Shown piece after piece: positions 8,818 through 17,175 of a DNA stretch of 45,926 nucleotides (position 1 is its first letter; each line of letters starts with the position of its first letter). Where the stretch lies: contig JAANMP010000037.1 in NCBI GenBank assembly GCA_011250595.1, forward strand, positions 1-45,926, written 5' to 3'. The position numbers and the translations under genes were made by a program. Source of the stretch: Bacillus sp. MM2020_1 (lineage in GTDB: Bacteria > Bacillota > Bacilli > Bacillales > Cytobacillaceae). The notes under the pieces are model-generated. The model worked only from the letters and a program-made list of their open reading frames with translations, was not told where the DNA came from and ran no database searches.

Positions 8818-10365
8818 TTATTCCCACTCAATCGTTGCTGGTGGCTTGCTGGTAATGTCATACACTACCCGGTTAACGTGAGCTACTTCGTTCACGATGC
8901 GTGTCGAAATGACTTCTAACACATCCCATGGAATTCGAGCCCAGTCCGAAGTCATCCCGTCAATGGAAGTCACGGCACGGATACCGATGGTGTAATCGTA
9001 CGTTCGTGCATCCCCCATGACCCCGACACTGCGGATGTCCGGAAGTACGGTAAAATACTGCCAAATTTCTCGGTCAAGGCCAGCTTTTTTAATTTCCTCG
9101 CGAAGGATCCAATCCGAATCACGAACAATTTCCAATTTATCCTCTGAAATAGCCCCTAACACACGAATCCCAAGACCCGGGCCGGGGAAAGGCTGTCTCC
9201 AAACGATATCATCGGGAATGCCCAGCTCTGTTCCAAGCGCACGTACCTCATCTTTAAACAAAGTGCTTAACGGTTCAATTAATGTAAACTGCATATCTTC
9301 CGGCAGACCGCCGACATTGTGATGTGATTTAATTGTCTGAGCCGTAGCTGTACCACTTTCAATGATATCGGTATAAAGTGTTCCTTGGGCTAAAAACTCG
9401 ATTCCTTCGAGTTTTGTCGCTTCGTCATCGAACACATAAATAAACTCATTGCCGATGATTTTCCGTTTCTTCTCAGGGTCAGAAACGCCTTCCAATTTTG
9501 ACATGAAACGTTCTTTGGCATCAACCTTGATGACATTCATGTGGAAGCCCTCTGAAAAAGTTTTCATAACACTTTCAGCTTCATTTTTACGAAGAAGGCC
9601 ATGATCCACAAAAATACAGGTTAACTGGTCACCAATCGCTTTATGAATCAACACGGCAACAACAGACGAGTCGACTCCGCCGCTTAGGGCACAAAGCACC
9701 TTTTTATCACCAACCTGCTCGCGAATTTTCGCCATTTCGATTTCAATGAAATTGCCCATTGACCAATCGCCGGTGCTTTTACAAACGTTAAAAACAAAAT
9801 TTCGCAGCAATTCATTCCCGTAGACTGAATGACGGACTTCCGGATGAAACTGAACAGCATAAAGCTTTCGTTCTTCATTACTCATCGCTGCAATCGGGCA
9901 GGTTGGGTTCGTGCCATCCACAGTAAATCCTTCTGGGGCTTCCACTACAAGATCGCCGTGGCTCATCCACACGGTTTGCTCCTTAGGCAGGCCGCTAAAT
10001 AACGATGATTCATGCTGCAGCGTCATGGTTGCCTTTCCGTATTCACGTTGGTTTGCTTTTTCAACTTTCCCATTGAAATGGACGGTCATTAATTGCATCC
10101 CATAACAAATTCCAAGGATTGGCAGACCCATTTCAAAAATCGCTTCATCACAACGGAAGGAATTTTCATCGTACACACTGTTTGGTCCGCCGGAGAAAAT
10201 AATCCCTGTTGGGTTCAATTGACGAATTTCTTCTGCTGTAATGGTATGCGGATGAAGTTCACTGTATACCCCAAATTCACGAATCCTGCGGGTAATTAAC
10301 TGGTTATATTGACTCCCAAAATCTAATACAATAATCATTTCATGCTTTCCTGGCAAAGCATCCAC
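8818..10365 (-). CDS. guaA: GMP synthase (glutamine-hydrolysing)
   Basis: Converts XMP to GMP using glutamine and ATP in the cytosol. The N-terminal class I glutamine amidotransferase domain has Cys87 (GICYGM), His174 and Glu176 (VQFHPEV). The ATP-pyrophosphatase domain has the P-loop LSGGVDSS (about 227-234). The C-terminal dimerisation domain ends in KPPATIEWE, the invariant terminus, so the gene is intact. The GTG start at 10365 has no spaced ribosome site; the ATG at 10338 (MIIVLDFG, 506 aa) has AGGA about 9 nt upstream and may be the true start. It is preceded by its own guanine riboswitch. Confidence 0.97.
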   Translation of the reverse strand: MDALPGKHEMIIVLDFGSQYNQLITRRIREFGVYSELHPHTITAEEIRQLNPTGIIFSGGPNSVYDENSFRCDEAIFEMGLPILGICYGMQLMTVHFNGKVEKANQREYGKATMTLQHESSLFSGLPKEQTVWMSHGDLVVEAPEGFTVDGTNPTCPIAAMSNEERKLYAVQFHPEVRHSVYGNELLRNFVFNVCKSTGDWSMGNFIEIEMAKIREQVGDKKVLCALSGGVDSSVVAVLIHKAIGDQLTCIFVDHGLLRKNEAESVMKTFSEGFHMNVIKVDAKERFMSKLEGVSDPEKKRKIIGNEFIYVFDDEATKLEGIEFLAQGTLYTDIIESGTATAQTIKSHHNVGGLPEDMQFTLIEPLSTLFKDEVRALGTELGIPDDIVWRQPFPGPGLGIRVLGAISEDKLEIVRDSDWILREEIKKAGLDREIWQYFTVLPDIRSVGVMGDARTYDYTIGIRAVTSIDGMTSDWARIPWDVLEVISTRIVNEVAHVNRVVYDITSKPPATIEWE

Positions 10366-10424
10366 CCCAATTTTCTAAAAGATATAGTTATTATTAACCT
10401 TAACAACAAATGATATAAAAAAAA

Positions 10425-10467
10425 CTAGAATTCTCCCCTCCATAATCTCAGGAAGGCAGAATTCTAG
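10425..10467 (-). terminator. Riboswitch-controlled terminator before guaA
   Basis: Minus-strand stem CTAGAATTCT (10458-10467) with AGAATTCTAG (10425-10434), followed by TTTTTTTTATATC. The arm CTAGAATTCTGCC can instead pair with GGCAGAATTTTT just downstream of the aptamer P1, giving a clear mutually exclusive antiterminator. Confidence 0.9.
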
Positions 10468-10501
10468 TTTCCTTGGAAAAATTACTCACAGAAAAATTCT
10501 G

Positions 10502-10573
10502 CCTTCATAGTCAGGTCATTTAACGGTGACCCGGTAGAGACTCTCGATCCATATCATCGAGGATATATGAAGG
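10502..10573 (-). promoter_or_regulatory. Purine (guanine-class) riboswitch aptamer controlling guaA
   Basis: The P1 arms CCTTCATA and TATGAAGG pair perfectly; between them lie CTCTACC (J2/3), CACCGTTAAATG and GACTATG. The J3/1 specificity base is C, the guanine class. It is followed by the antiterminator/terminator pair. This is the second guanine switch within 2 kb, so import and synthesis of guanine nucleotides respond to the same ligand. Confidence 0.95.
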
Positions 10574-10655
10574 AAACGTACCTATTTTGAAAAGCGCACA
10601 CAACTTTATTAGCGAAGTCTGCTAGTTGCTAACGCTAGACAATTGAATAGTACAT

Positions 10656-10685
10656 ATTGTAACAATAGGTCGTTTTTCCGGTCAA
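10656..10685 (-). promoter_or_regulatory. Probable sigma-A promoter of guaA
   Basis: TTGACC (10680-10685) and TACAAT (10656-10661) with 18-bp spacing on the minus strand. The -35 box overlaps the last codons of the upstream transglutaminase gene. The aptamer follows ~80 nt downstream. Confidence 0.55.
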
Positions 10686-12901
10686 GCAATTGTTTTTTTG
10701 ATTAAATTTTCCCATAATTCATGCGATTCTTCCCATGTTCCCTTTGGAAGGGTTTGATGATACAAATAATTCTCATAAATCACGGTCAACCGGGTCATCT
10801 CTCTTGTCGAAAAAAAGGAGTCAATATAGCGGGCATAGTTTCTTAGCGTTTGATTTTCCTTCCGCTTTAAGCCGTAGCGATCGAATTGTTGTAATAAGGC
10901 TGTGTAGGCAGCCCCTAGGTTGTCGTCCTTTTTCTTGAATCGATAAACTACTAACAAGAAATATGGAATCCACTTCCCGCGAACGCGATAAAAAATCGCA
11001 GCCACTCCGGCAAAGAGGAGCAAAAGTAGAATCATCCGCTGCCAGTTATTTTTAAAAAATAATTTTGTATCTGCCCAGATTCTTTTCATATCCAAGAATG
11101 GATTCGAATCGTTTGGGGTCTTAGTATTATCAATTTCCTCCTGCTGCGGCTTTTTCACCGGTGATGTGCTCGTTTGCTGATTATTAGATGAGTTCCCTGT
11201 TGAATCATAATTGATGGTGATCTCATTCGAAAAACCCTTCGTTGGCTCAAATGGGACCCAGCCTTGATTTGGAAAGAAAACTTCCACCCAGGAGTGGGCA
11301 TTATTATTGGTTACTTCATAAACCTGGACCCCTGATACCTCATCACTATATTGGAGGAAATCCCCGCCTGTAAACCCCTTAACCCAGCGCGTTGGAATTC
11401 CCAGCGTTCGCAGCATAACAGCCATCGACGATGAAAAATTATCACAGTAACCCCTTTTGGTTTCAAATAAAAATTGATCGACATAATCCTCGTTGGTGTC
11501 AGGCACCGCTACATTTTTTTGGTCGTAGGTGTACTCCGATTTCCCGAAATAACTTTCCACTGCTTTCGCCTTATCAAACCAGTTTGTTTTGGAGGCGGTA
11601 ATTTGTTCTGCTAGCTCTTTGACCCTTGGCGGTAGCTCCTCAGGCAGTCGGGTATATTTTTCAAAAAATTCAGCGTTGATGCTTGTCGGATCAAAACGAG
11701 TGGTTTGTACTAAGTCTTTTGCTTTATACTTCGGAATTTCATATTCAACTGTAAAAACCCGAGGGACTTCAGGAGCTTTTTCATGATTGTAAAAGCTGAT
11801 TCTCTCATTGGTGGTATCGACTTGAAAATCATTTCCCTCTGGATCGAGCGGCTCTGTTTTTAAGACTTTGTTAATTCCGGCAGGATACATAAAATAGTTG
11901 TAATTATAATTTACATGGGTTAACACACGGGCGGATTCCTTAATGGTCTCCACGGTTTTAGGCAATGAATAAACTGGGACCAGGTCTTCCTGACGAAAGG
12001 AAATCGGTGTAGTCCCGGATGTAAGCCAGCCTTTGCCGGTATACACATCCTTTGTTTCCATTTTCCAATAGCTTTTTCCATTCGCTTCATATTTAAAAAC
12101 TGGGTTTTTGTCCCCTATAAATGGGCCTCCTAAAGCGGAATCATTCGTTCCGTAACCAATACGATGCACATCACGAGCAGCCAGCTCAGGAACCTTATCG
12201 TTATTCGCTGTGAGATACGGGACAGGATCCGGCCATATCGGGGCGGCTTTTGGTGCTGCTATTCCCACCAGAACACTTATTGCAATCATGACAGTCAGCG
12301 GTACCATCCATCTTCTTAGATAAGTGGATTCGGTGCTGACATTTTCCTTTTGAATCATGCGGTAAAGTGTTAGCTTTCCCATCACAGCAAATCCAGCAAC
12401 CACTGTCCTGACAATAGCAGCCTTCGCTACATAGGGGGTAAATGTATCTAAAACCGTAATATATACTATGGTCATAAAGAAAAATATAAAGATCCGCTTT
12501 CGGTTTAAGACCCAATAGCTGATTAAGTAGACCATGAGCCAAAGCAGGATAAAAAATAATAGTGACCTGAACTCACTGGACAAATCATTCCAGTTTCTAG
12601 CTAGGAGCAATCCAAGGTTTTCAGTTATATCTTTAAAGAAGTCCTTCATCCATGTTGAATGGAAGAGTCCTTCATCATAATGAAGTTTGTTAATGGAAAA
12701 TAAAATATAGATAATTTTTATACAGAATTTCCACACCCATTTCAAATTAAAAAAGGATAAAGCAAATGAAATAACGATAAAGATAATAAACATCTCAATA
12801 CTATCTGTATCTGTTAATTGTTCAATGGGCCGAAGCCATTCCCATAAGAGAAAAAAACTTAAGGTATATAACAAGAATGATGAAAGGTCCCTCTTAATCA
12901 C
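10682..12901 (-). CDS. yebA: Membrane transglutaminase-like protein (YebA-like)
   Basis: Membrane protein with five or six helices in the first ~215 residues, an extracytoplasmic transglutaminase-like fold (about 400-560), a helix near 625-650 and a cytoplasmic tail resembling DUF4129. Catalytic candidates are Cys486 (KRGYCDNFSSSMAVMLR) and His536 (NNNAHSWVEVFF); the third position reads Glu552 in FEPT where Asp is common. The same three-gene set (MoxR ATPase, DUF58, transglutaminase) lies upstream of guaA in B. subtilis. Its start overlaps the end of the DUF58 gene by 4 nt. Substrate unknown; a role in envelope or peptide processing is only an inference. Confidence 0.85.
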   Translation of the reverse strand: MIKRDLSSFLLYTLSFFLLWEWLRPIEQLTDTDSIEMFIIFIVISFALSFFNLKWVWKFCIKIIYILFSINKLHYDEGLFHSTWMKDFFKDITENLGLLLARNWNDLSSEFRSLLFFILLWLMVYLISYWVLNRKRIFIFFFMTIVYITVLDTFTPYVAKAAIVRTVVAGFAVMGKLTLYRMIQKENVSTESTYLRRWMVPLTVMIAISVLVGIAAPKAAPIWPDPVPYLTANNDKVPELAARDVHRIGYGTNDSALGGPFIGDKNPVFKYEANGKSYWKMETKDVYTGKGWLTSGTTPISFRQEDLVPVYSLPKTVETIKESARVLTHVNYNYNYFMYPAGINKVLKTEPLDPEGNDFQVDTTNERISFYNHEKAPEVPRVFTVEYEIPKYKAKDLVQTTRFDPTSINAEFFEKYTRLPEELPPRVKELAEQITASKTNWFDKAKAVESYFGKSEYTYDQKNVAVPDTNEDYVDQFLFETKRGYCDNFSSSMAVMLRTLGIPTRWVKGFTGGDFLQYSDEVSGVQVYEVTNNNAHSWVEVFFPNQGWVPFEPTKGFSNEITINYDSTGNSSNNQQTSTSPVKKPQQEEIDNTKTPNDSNPFLDMKRIWADTKLFFKNNWQRMILLLLLFAGVAAIFYRVRGKWIPYFLLVVYRFKKKDDNLGAAYTALLQQFDRYGLKRKENQTLRNYARYIDSFFSTREMTRLTVIYENYLYHQTLPKGTWEESHELWENLIKKTIA

Positions 12902-14118
12902 CGGGCATTCACCTCCGAAAAAGCTGCCATGTATTCGCCTTCATGAACCATAACAATCCGCACGCCACGTGCATTGGCAATGGCGATGAGCGACCGTTCG
13001 TTTTCCGCCGGAGATTCTTTCTCCCTTTTGATTAGAAAAAGAGTAATCGTTCCTCCTTTTCGCTGTCCAAGAAAACTTGCTTTCTCAACCAAAGGCTTCG
13101 TAATCTGTGCGGTGACAAGCATAAACGAAACCGTTTGTTGAATAAGAAGGCCATCGGTATCTAACATCTTGGCAAAGGGGGTGATACATTTTGCCTCTAT
13201 TTTTGCTAAATGATAAAACAGCTGCTGAAGATGCTGTTCCCCGCCGCGAATGGGAAACGATGCCCGTTCGTTGCTCATGGTTAAAAGACCAGTCTGGGCC
13301 CCTTTTTTCAAAATAGCCCGCAGCAGTGAAGCGGTAAAGGATACAACAGGCTCAAAATTCTTATCCGGTGCACAGTCCATGACCACAAACACATCATGTG
13401 ATTGCCGCTGCTCGAATTCCTTTGTCATTAACACGTTTCGTTTCGCCGACGCTTTCCAGTTAATCCACGAGAATCGGTCCCCCGGCTGGTAATCTCTTAC
13501 GCCAGTTGCCATCGATGTATCACGCTGCACTCGTTCTCTCGAAGCAGTCAGCCCTTGGTCGTATTGGTTTTCAAATGGCCGATACAAAAGCTCAGAATAA
13601 GCTGGATAGACAATGATTTTGTCCTCTACCATAAACCGCTTTTCTTTTTCAAATAATCCAAGCGGGTCACCGACTCTAAGCGTAAAGGATTCAAAAAAAT
13701 GTTCCCCGCGCGGGAGCTCGTCAATGAAATATTCATAAGAAAATTCCTTTTTCACCCCCGGTAAAAGAAGTGCTTTTGATTTCTTTTGCTGGCTGGCCAA
13801 TTTCAGGGAATCACTTAAGTGGTCTTCCATCAGTAAATAAAAGAGGGGAAAGGATTTTGCCCTTTTCACTGAAACCGCCACCTTTAAAGGTTCCCCCGCC
13901 TTATAATCTGATTTCTGCAATACTCTTGTGACTTCCAGCTCATTCAAGGAATAGAACGATAAGGCAGCACAATAAATCACAAAGGGCAAAAAGCTATAAA
14001 ATAAAAACCAGCTGACAAATCCACCTTGGAACATCGCATAGGAAAAGGTTAATACAATCAAAAAAAGCAGTAGAATGACCTTCCACACTTTTCTTACTAG
14101 TTTCGGGAGCCTTTTCAT
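12898..14118 (-). CDS. yeaD: DUF58 domain protein (YeaD-like)
   Basis: Two N-terminal helices (about 15-55) anchor a protein whose core is the DUF58 motif GVRDYQPGDRFSWINWKASAKRNVLMTKEFEQ (about 208-240), followed by a von Willebrand A-like fold with VVMDCAPDKN. DUF58 proteins work with MoxR AAA ATPases in a chaperone-like complex. The gene overlaps moxR by 4 nt upstream and the transglutaminase gene by 4 nt downstream, so the trio is a tightly coupled operon. At 406 aa it is similar in length to B. subtilis YeaD. No defect seen. Confidence 0.86.
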   Translation of the reverse strand: MKRLPKLVRKVWKVILLLFLIVLTFSYAMFQGGFVSWFLFYSFLPFVIYCAALSFYSLNELEVTRVLQKSDYKAGEPLKVAVSVKRAKSFPLFYLLMEDHLSDSLKLASQQKKSKALLLPGVKKEFSYEYFIDELPRGEHFFESFTLRVGDPLGLFEKEKRFMVEDKIIVYPAYSELLYRPFENQYDQGLTASRERVQRDTSMATGVRDYQPGDRFSWINWKASAKRNVLMTKEFEQRQSHDVFVVMDCAPDKNFEPVVSFTASLLRAILKKGAQTGLLTMSNERASFPIRGGEQHLQQLFYHLAKIEAKCITPFAKMLDTDGLLIQQTVSFMLVTAQITKPLVEKASFLGQRKGGTITLFLIKREKESPAENERSLIAIANARGVRIVMVHEGEYMAAFSEVNAR

Positions 14119-15074
14119 TTATTCACTAACCTTTGGATTGGAACAGGGACTCTAGCAACCACCTGATTGACCAATTCTTCAGCTGAAATCCCTTCGAATT
14201 TGGCCTCTGACTTTAAGATAATCCGGTGCGATAGGACAAACTTAGCTAAATATTGAATGTCATCAGGCAGGACATAATTGCGGCCGAACATATAAGCATA
14301 AGCCTGCGCTGCTTTCATCAACGCGATGGAACCCCTCGGACTGGCCCCAAGGTAGACACTGCCGTGACCCCTCGTGCGGTTGACGATATCGACAATATAA
14401 CGCTTTATCGTGTCATCGACGAACACATCTTTGATTTCCTTTTGTAAGGTTAAAAGACCTTCAAGATCGATGACTGGATAAAGCTCCTCAATCGGTGGAA
14501 CCTTCTGCGCTCTGTTTAGGACTTCCATTTCCTCATGTATGTCCGGGTAACCCATTTTCATTTTTAATAAAAAGCGGTCAAGCTGGGCCTCTGGAAGTGG
14601 ATATGTACCTTCATATTCGATCGGGTTTTGCGTAGCCATAACGAAGAAAGGCTTGTTCAGTCGGTGGGTTACCCCATCAATGGTTACACTTGCTTCCTCC
14701 ATCCCTTCTAAGAGCGCCGACTGCGTCTTCGGGGATGTCCGGTTAATTTCATCGGCGAGAATAATGTTCCCCATTAACGGACCTGGCCGAAATTGAAATT
14801 CCATTTCCTTTGGATTATATATGGACACTCCAGTGACATCGGACGGAAGTAAATCGGGTGTGAATTGAATTCTGCGGAAGTTAGCATTCACTGACTTTGC
14901 CAGGGCACGGACCATCATCGTTTTTCCGACACCCGGTACGTCCTCTAGGAGCACGTGACCACCAGCTAACAGGGCTACAAGACTAAGTTCGGCCACATCC
15001 CTTTTTCCAATCATGACCTTTTCAATGTTTACTAGTATATTTTCGATCATCGGATTCATTTGTTCATGAGACAA
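14115..15074 (-). CDS. yeaC: MoxR-family AAA+ ATPase (YeaC-like)
   Basis: AAA+ ATPase with Walker A GVGKT (48-52), Walker B IILADE (Asp108, Glu109) and the MoxR signatures FTPDLLPSDVTG and MATQNPIEYEGTYPLPEAQLDRF. At 319 aa it is the usual length. The start is TTG at 15074, chosen because GAGGAGGAG sits at proper distance; an ATG five codons later is the alternative. It is the first gene of the MoxR-DUF58-transglutaminase operon and the last gene before the cassette region. TATAAT-like sequences lie upstream (near 15,095 and 15,190) but I could not pair either with a good -35 box. Confidence 0.9.
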   Translation of the reverse strand: MSHEQMNPMIENILVNIEKVMIGKRDVAELSLVALLAGGHVLLEDVPGVGKTMMVRALAKSVNANFRRIQFTPDLLPSDVTGVSIYNPKEMEFQFRPGPLMGNIILADEINRTSPKTQSALLEGMEEASVTIDGVTHRLNKPFFVMATQNPIEYEGTYPLPEAQLDRFLLKMKMGYPDIHEEMEVLNRAQKVPPIEELYPVIDLEGLLTLQKEIKDVFVDDTIKRYIVDIVNRTRGHGSVYLGASPRGSIALMKAAQAYAYMFGRNYVLPDDIQYLAKFVLSHRIILKSEAKFEGISAEELVNQVVARVPVPIQRLVNK

Positions 15075-15265
15075 GGTGACTCCTCCTCGGATGGGTTATT
15101 CATATTTAGGCATTATATGTATGTATTCTATGTCCTCCTAAAAAGTTCCTGTAAAAAAAATACACAACATTCAAAAATAGTAAATTATAAACCGAGTATT
15201 GAAAGTCACTTGCATATTTAACCTTGTTCTTTACTGGCCTAAGGATTGGCATTAATTTTAACAGC

Positions 15266-15305
15266 AAAAAACCACTACATAAGTTTAATTAGTGGTTTTT
15301 TTTAT
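15266..15305. terminator. Terminator of the groEL-downstream family (copy F)
   Basis: Hairpin AACCACTA...TAGTGGTT with a 12-nt loop and a long T-run on the plus side (TTTTTTTTATA) and T6 on the minus side. It resembles the family AACCACTCCC...AGTGGTT seen at 17.05, 21.29, 25.84 and 39.35 kb, but only the stem is alike. It marks the left edge of the cassette region. Confidence 0.7.
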
Positions 15306-15384
15306 AGAAGAAATGGAGGCATTTTGTCGATATCTACTCGAATTTGCAGATATTTCCCGGGAATTTGTTGAAATGTGGAGGCAT

Positions 15385-15478
15385 GCCCGTATCGCGTTAC
15401 GCTATAAGCGCTGCGATGTTGGATTGAAGAACGATACACCAATTAACATCTATTAAAAATTCATATCTATTTCGTTGT
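15385..15478 (-). pseudogene. Truncated duplicate of the neighbouring HTH/coiled-coil gene
   Basis: About 95 bp are roughly three-quarters identical to 16,030-16,125, the part of the next gene coding for residues ~38-70 (after the HTH). The block TATCGCGT(A/T)ACGCTATAAGCGCTGCGATGT is nearly identical in both. It is cut off upstream by the palindrome at 15,477-15,493 and has no open frame. I read it as a deletion remnant of a second copy. Confidence 0.7.
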
Positions 15479-15493
15479 ATCGCCTGGCGATAC
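15477..15493. promoter_or_regulatory. Inverted repeat GTATCGC-CTG-GCGATAC (operator candidate)
   Basis: A perfect 7-bp inverted repeat with 3-bp spacer. A matching ATCGC-CCA-GCGAT lies upstream of the intact gene at 16,291-16,303, so this copy is probably the operator of the truncated duplicate. Confidence 0.55.
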
Positions 15494-15527
15494 GATACAG
15501 TTAAGCTAAAAAAGGCCTAAAACAGCC

Positions 15528-16235
15528 TTATTTTCGGAAGATGGAGAAAAGCCTCTCCCATTTTTCTTTAGGCTTTTGTATCGCTTCTTCTAACCGTTTA
15601 TTAAAATCATTTTGTGAACGCCATTCTTTTTCCAGTTCGTCCCGCATATTTTGTATTTCTTTTTGTAAAAATTCACTTTTTTGCATTTCCTGTTGTAGCA
15701 AAGTTTCGTAATGATTATTTTGTTGTTCCGTTAATTTTTCAATTTTAGCATGAGTTTTTTGAGCTGAATTAGCAATACTGGAACTTATAACATGGTGATC
15801 TTGCTGGAGCCGGGAAACCGTTAGTTTAAGCTGAGACATATCGTTTGTCAGTTGGACATTTATTTCACGAGTGGCAGCGAGTTCATTGACCAAAACCTTT
15901 AAAATCTCTTTTAATTGATTAGGGTCTTGGGGTAAATTTTCATATGTATCGGGTATCGCAATTTCCATTTCATTCAATTCTACTAATCTTTCCTTTTGTT
16001 GATACGCAAGGTCTTTAGCTGTATCGTCAAGGGGCTTGTCCGTATCGCGTAACGCTATAAGCGCTGCGATGTCAGATTGAACAAAAATACGCCGATCGCC
16101 ATCTTTGAAAAACTCATATCCATTCCGTTCCAAGATTTGGCCATACTTTCGAACAGTAGGGGTTGCAATTCCCACTTCTTCTCCCACTTCTTTAGAAGAG
16201 AAAGCTTGTTCATTCAGTTGTATATCGCGTCGCAT
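15528..16235 (-). CDS. MerR-like HTH / coiled-coil DNA-binding protein (DUF3967/RacA-KfrA type)
   Basis: 235 aa. An N-terminal winged helix-turn-helix of MerR type (about 12-65: AFSSKEVGEEVGIATPTVRKYGQILERNGYEF, then DGDRRIF) is followed by a long charged, heptad-like region (about 75-230). This build is shared by RacA, plasmid KfrA-like proteins and DUF3967 proteins common on Bacillus plasmids, which bind inverted repeats. AAGGAGG precedes the ATG, and an ATCGC inverted repeat 56 bp upstream may be its autoregulatory site. A short hairpin (AAGGC...GCCTT, then TTTTTTT) overlaps the stop and probably terminates it. Alone in its cassette, so plasmid or mobile-element origin is plausible. Exact function unknown. 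Confidence 0.75.
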   Translation of the reverse strand: MRRDIQLNEQAFSSKEVGEEVGIATPTVRKYGQILERNGYEFFKDGDRRIFVQSDIAALIALRDTDKPLDDTAKDLAYQQKERLVELNEMEIAIPDTYENLPQDPNQLKEILKVLVNELAATREINVQLTNDMSQLKLTVSRLQQDHHVISSSIANSAQKTHAKIEKLTEQQNNHYETLLQQEMQKSEFLQKEIQNMRDELEKEWRSQNDFNKRLEEAIQKPKEKWERLFSIFRK

Positions 16236-16290
16236 ATCGGACCTCCTTTTCTATTAAATATGAAGGTTATTTGATATATTTGCAAGTTAA

Positions 16291-16303
16291 ATCGCCCAGC
16301 GAT
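16291..16303. promoter_or_regulatory. Inverted repeat ATCGC-CCA-GCGAT upstream of the HTH gene
   Basis: The 5-bp inverted repeat lies 56 bp upstream of the start codon, just ahead of a possible promoter (TTGCAA, 17 bp, CATATT, minus strand). It matches the palindrome at 15,477-15,493, supporting a protein-binding site. Confidence 0.5.
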
Positions 16304-16405
16304 ACGAACAAAAACAAGAGCAGATCAACCGAAGAAAAGGCCTCCACCAGTTCAGTAACCTAATGAAAGACCTCTCTAACTAATTTTGTTGTAGATTATA
16401 TTTCA

Positions 16406-16909
16406 CTACTTAACATCAAAATTCTCCTGTATAAATTTTATTTCTTCTTTAGGCGAAGCTGCTCCAACAGCTTTTCCAACCGTGCCGCCCTGCAGTGACC
16501 AAATGGCATTGTGATTGATTACCACATGATCAAAATTGCCCTTATCCCAGGATCTTAAAATCTTTAAATATAAATCAGCATTTTCATACTTTTTCTCATT
16601 TGCTTCGACCACTTTAAGTAGTCTTTTAACTCGTTCAGCTGTTAAAGGCAATGCACCCCATTTTTTCTTTGCTACTACCTTTTGATGCGACATATTATGG
16701 ATGGCTTGTTGTACCGAGTTTTCACTCATGCTAATCGGAAATTCACTTTCAACCTTTTGATTTTGTTCATGTACTTGAACCACTTTTTCGCCAGTCGAGG
16801 CAGTTTCTACTCTAACAGTTACATTTTCCTTATTAAAATATAAATAGCCCCCAAATAATACTCCCAAGAGTACGATTGGTATCCATATTTTTTTAGGTAT
16901 TTTTTTCAT
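16406..16909 (-). CDS. Small membrane-anchored protein, possibly DUF6241 family
   Basis: 168 aa from the ATG at 16909, chosen because AGGAGAAACT stands directly before it (the frame opens 18 codons earlier without a ribosome site). A positively charged N-terminus and one helix (about 8-25) are followed by an extracytoplasmic domain with HNMSHQKV, KKWGALPLT and DHVVINHNAIWSLQGGTVGKAVGAAS. This pattern resembles a family of hypothetical Bacillus proteins I associate with DUF6241; the assignment is tentative and no function is known. It is monocistronic and lies in the same cassette as the HTH gene. Confidence 0.65.
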   Translation of the reverse strand: MKKIPKKIWIPIVLLGVLFGGYLYFNKENVTVRVETASTGEKVVQVHEQNQKVESEFPISMSENSVQQAIHNMSHQKVVAKKKWGALPLTAERVKRLLKVVEANEKKYENADLYLKILRSWDKGNFDHVVINHNAIWSLQGGTVGKAVGAASPKEEIKFIQENFDVK

Positions 16910-17052
16910 AGTTTCTCCTGCTCCTCTAATAGGAAGGTCTGGAACATTGCTCCATCTCTTCAAGATTAGCTCAAAGTTAATAATTCCACATTTACCTTTT
17001 AATTTCCTTTATTACCTTTAAAAAGGCCATAATAATTTGAATAATCAAAATG

Positions 17053-17105
17053 AAAAACCACTCCCTAAATTTGATTAGAAAGTGGTTTTATCTTTGATAT
17101 AACGG
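17053..17105. terminator. Terminator of the groEL-downstream family (copy D), after gerC
   Basis: AAAAACCACTCCCTAA...TTAGAAAGTGGTTTTATC forms a hairpin terminating the ger operon on the minus strand (GGAGTGGTTTTTC). Similarity to copies A, B and C includes the following (T)TTTGATATAA segment, then is lost. Confidence 0.75.
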
Positions 17106-17175
17106 ACTGCCCTTATATTTAAGTTCATTCAATAGATGAAAAACAAGTATCGTCTTTTGCACTAACAAAAGTTAT

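Noticed and set aside
12201..12542. Cysteine-rich 113-codon minus-strand frame
   Set aside because: An out-of-frame reading of the transglutaminase gene's membrane region; the in-frame protein is clearly the real one.
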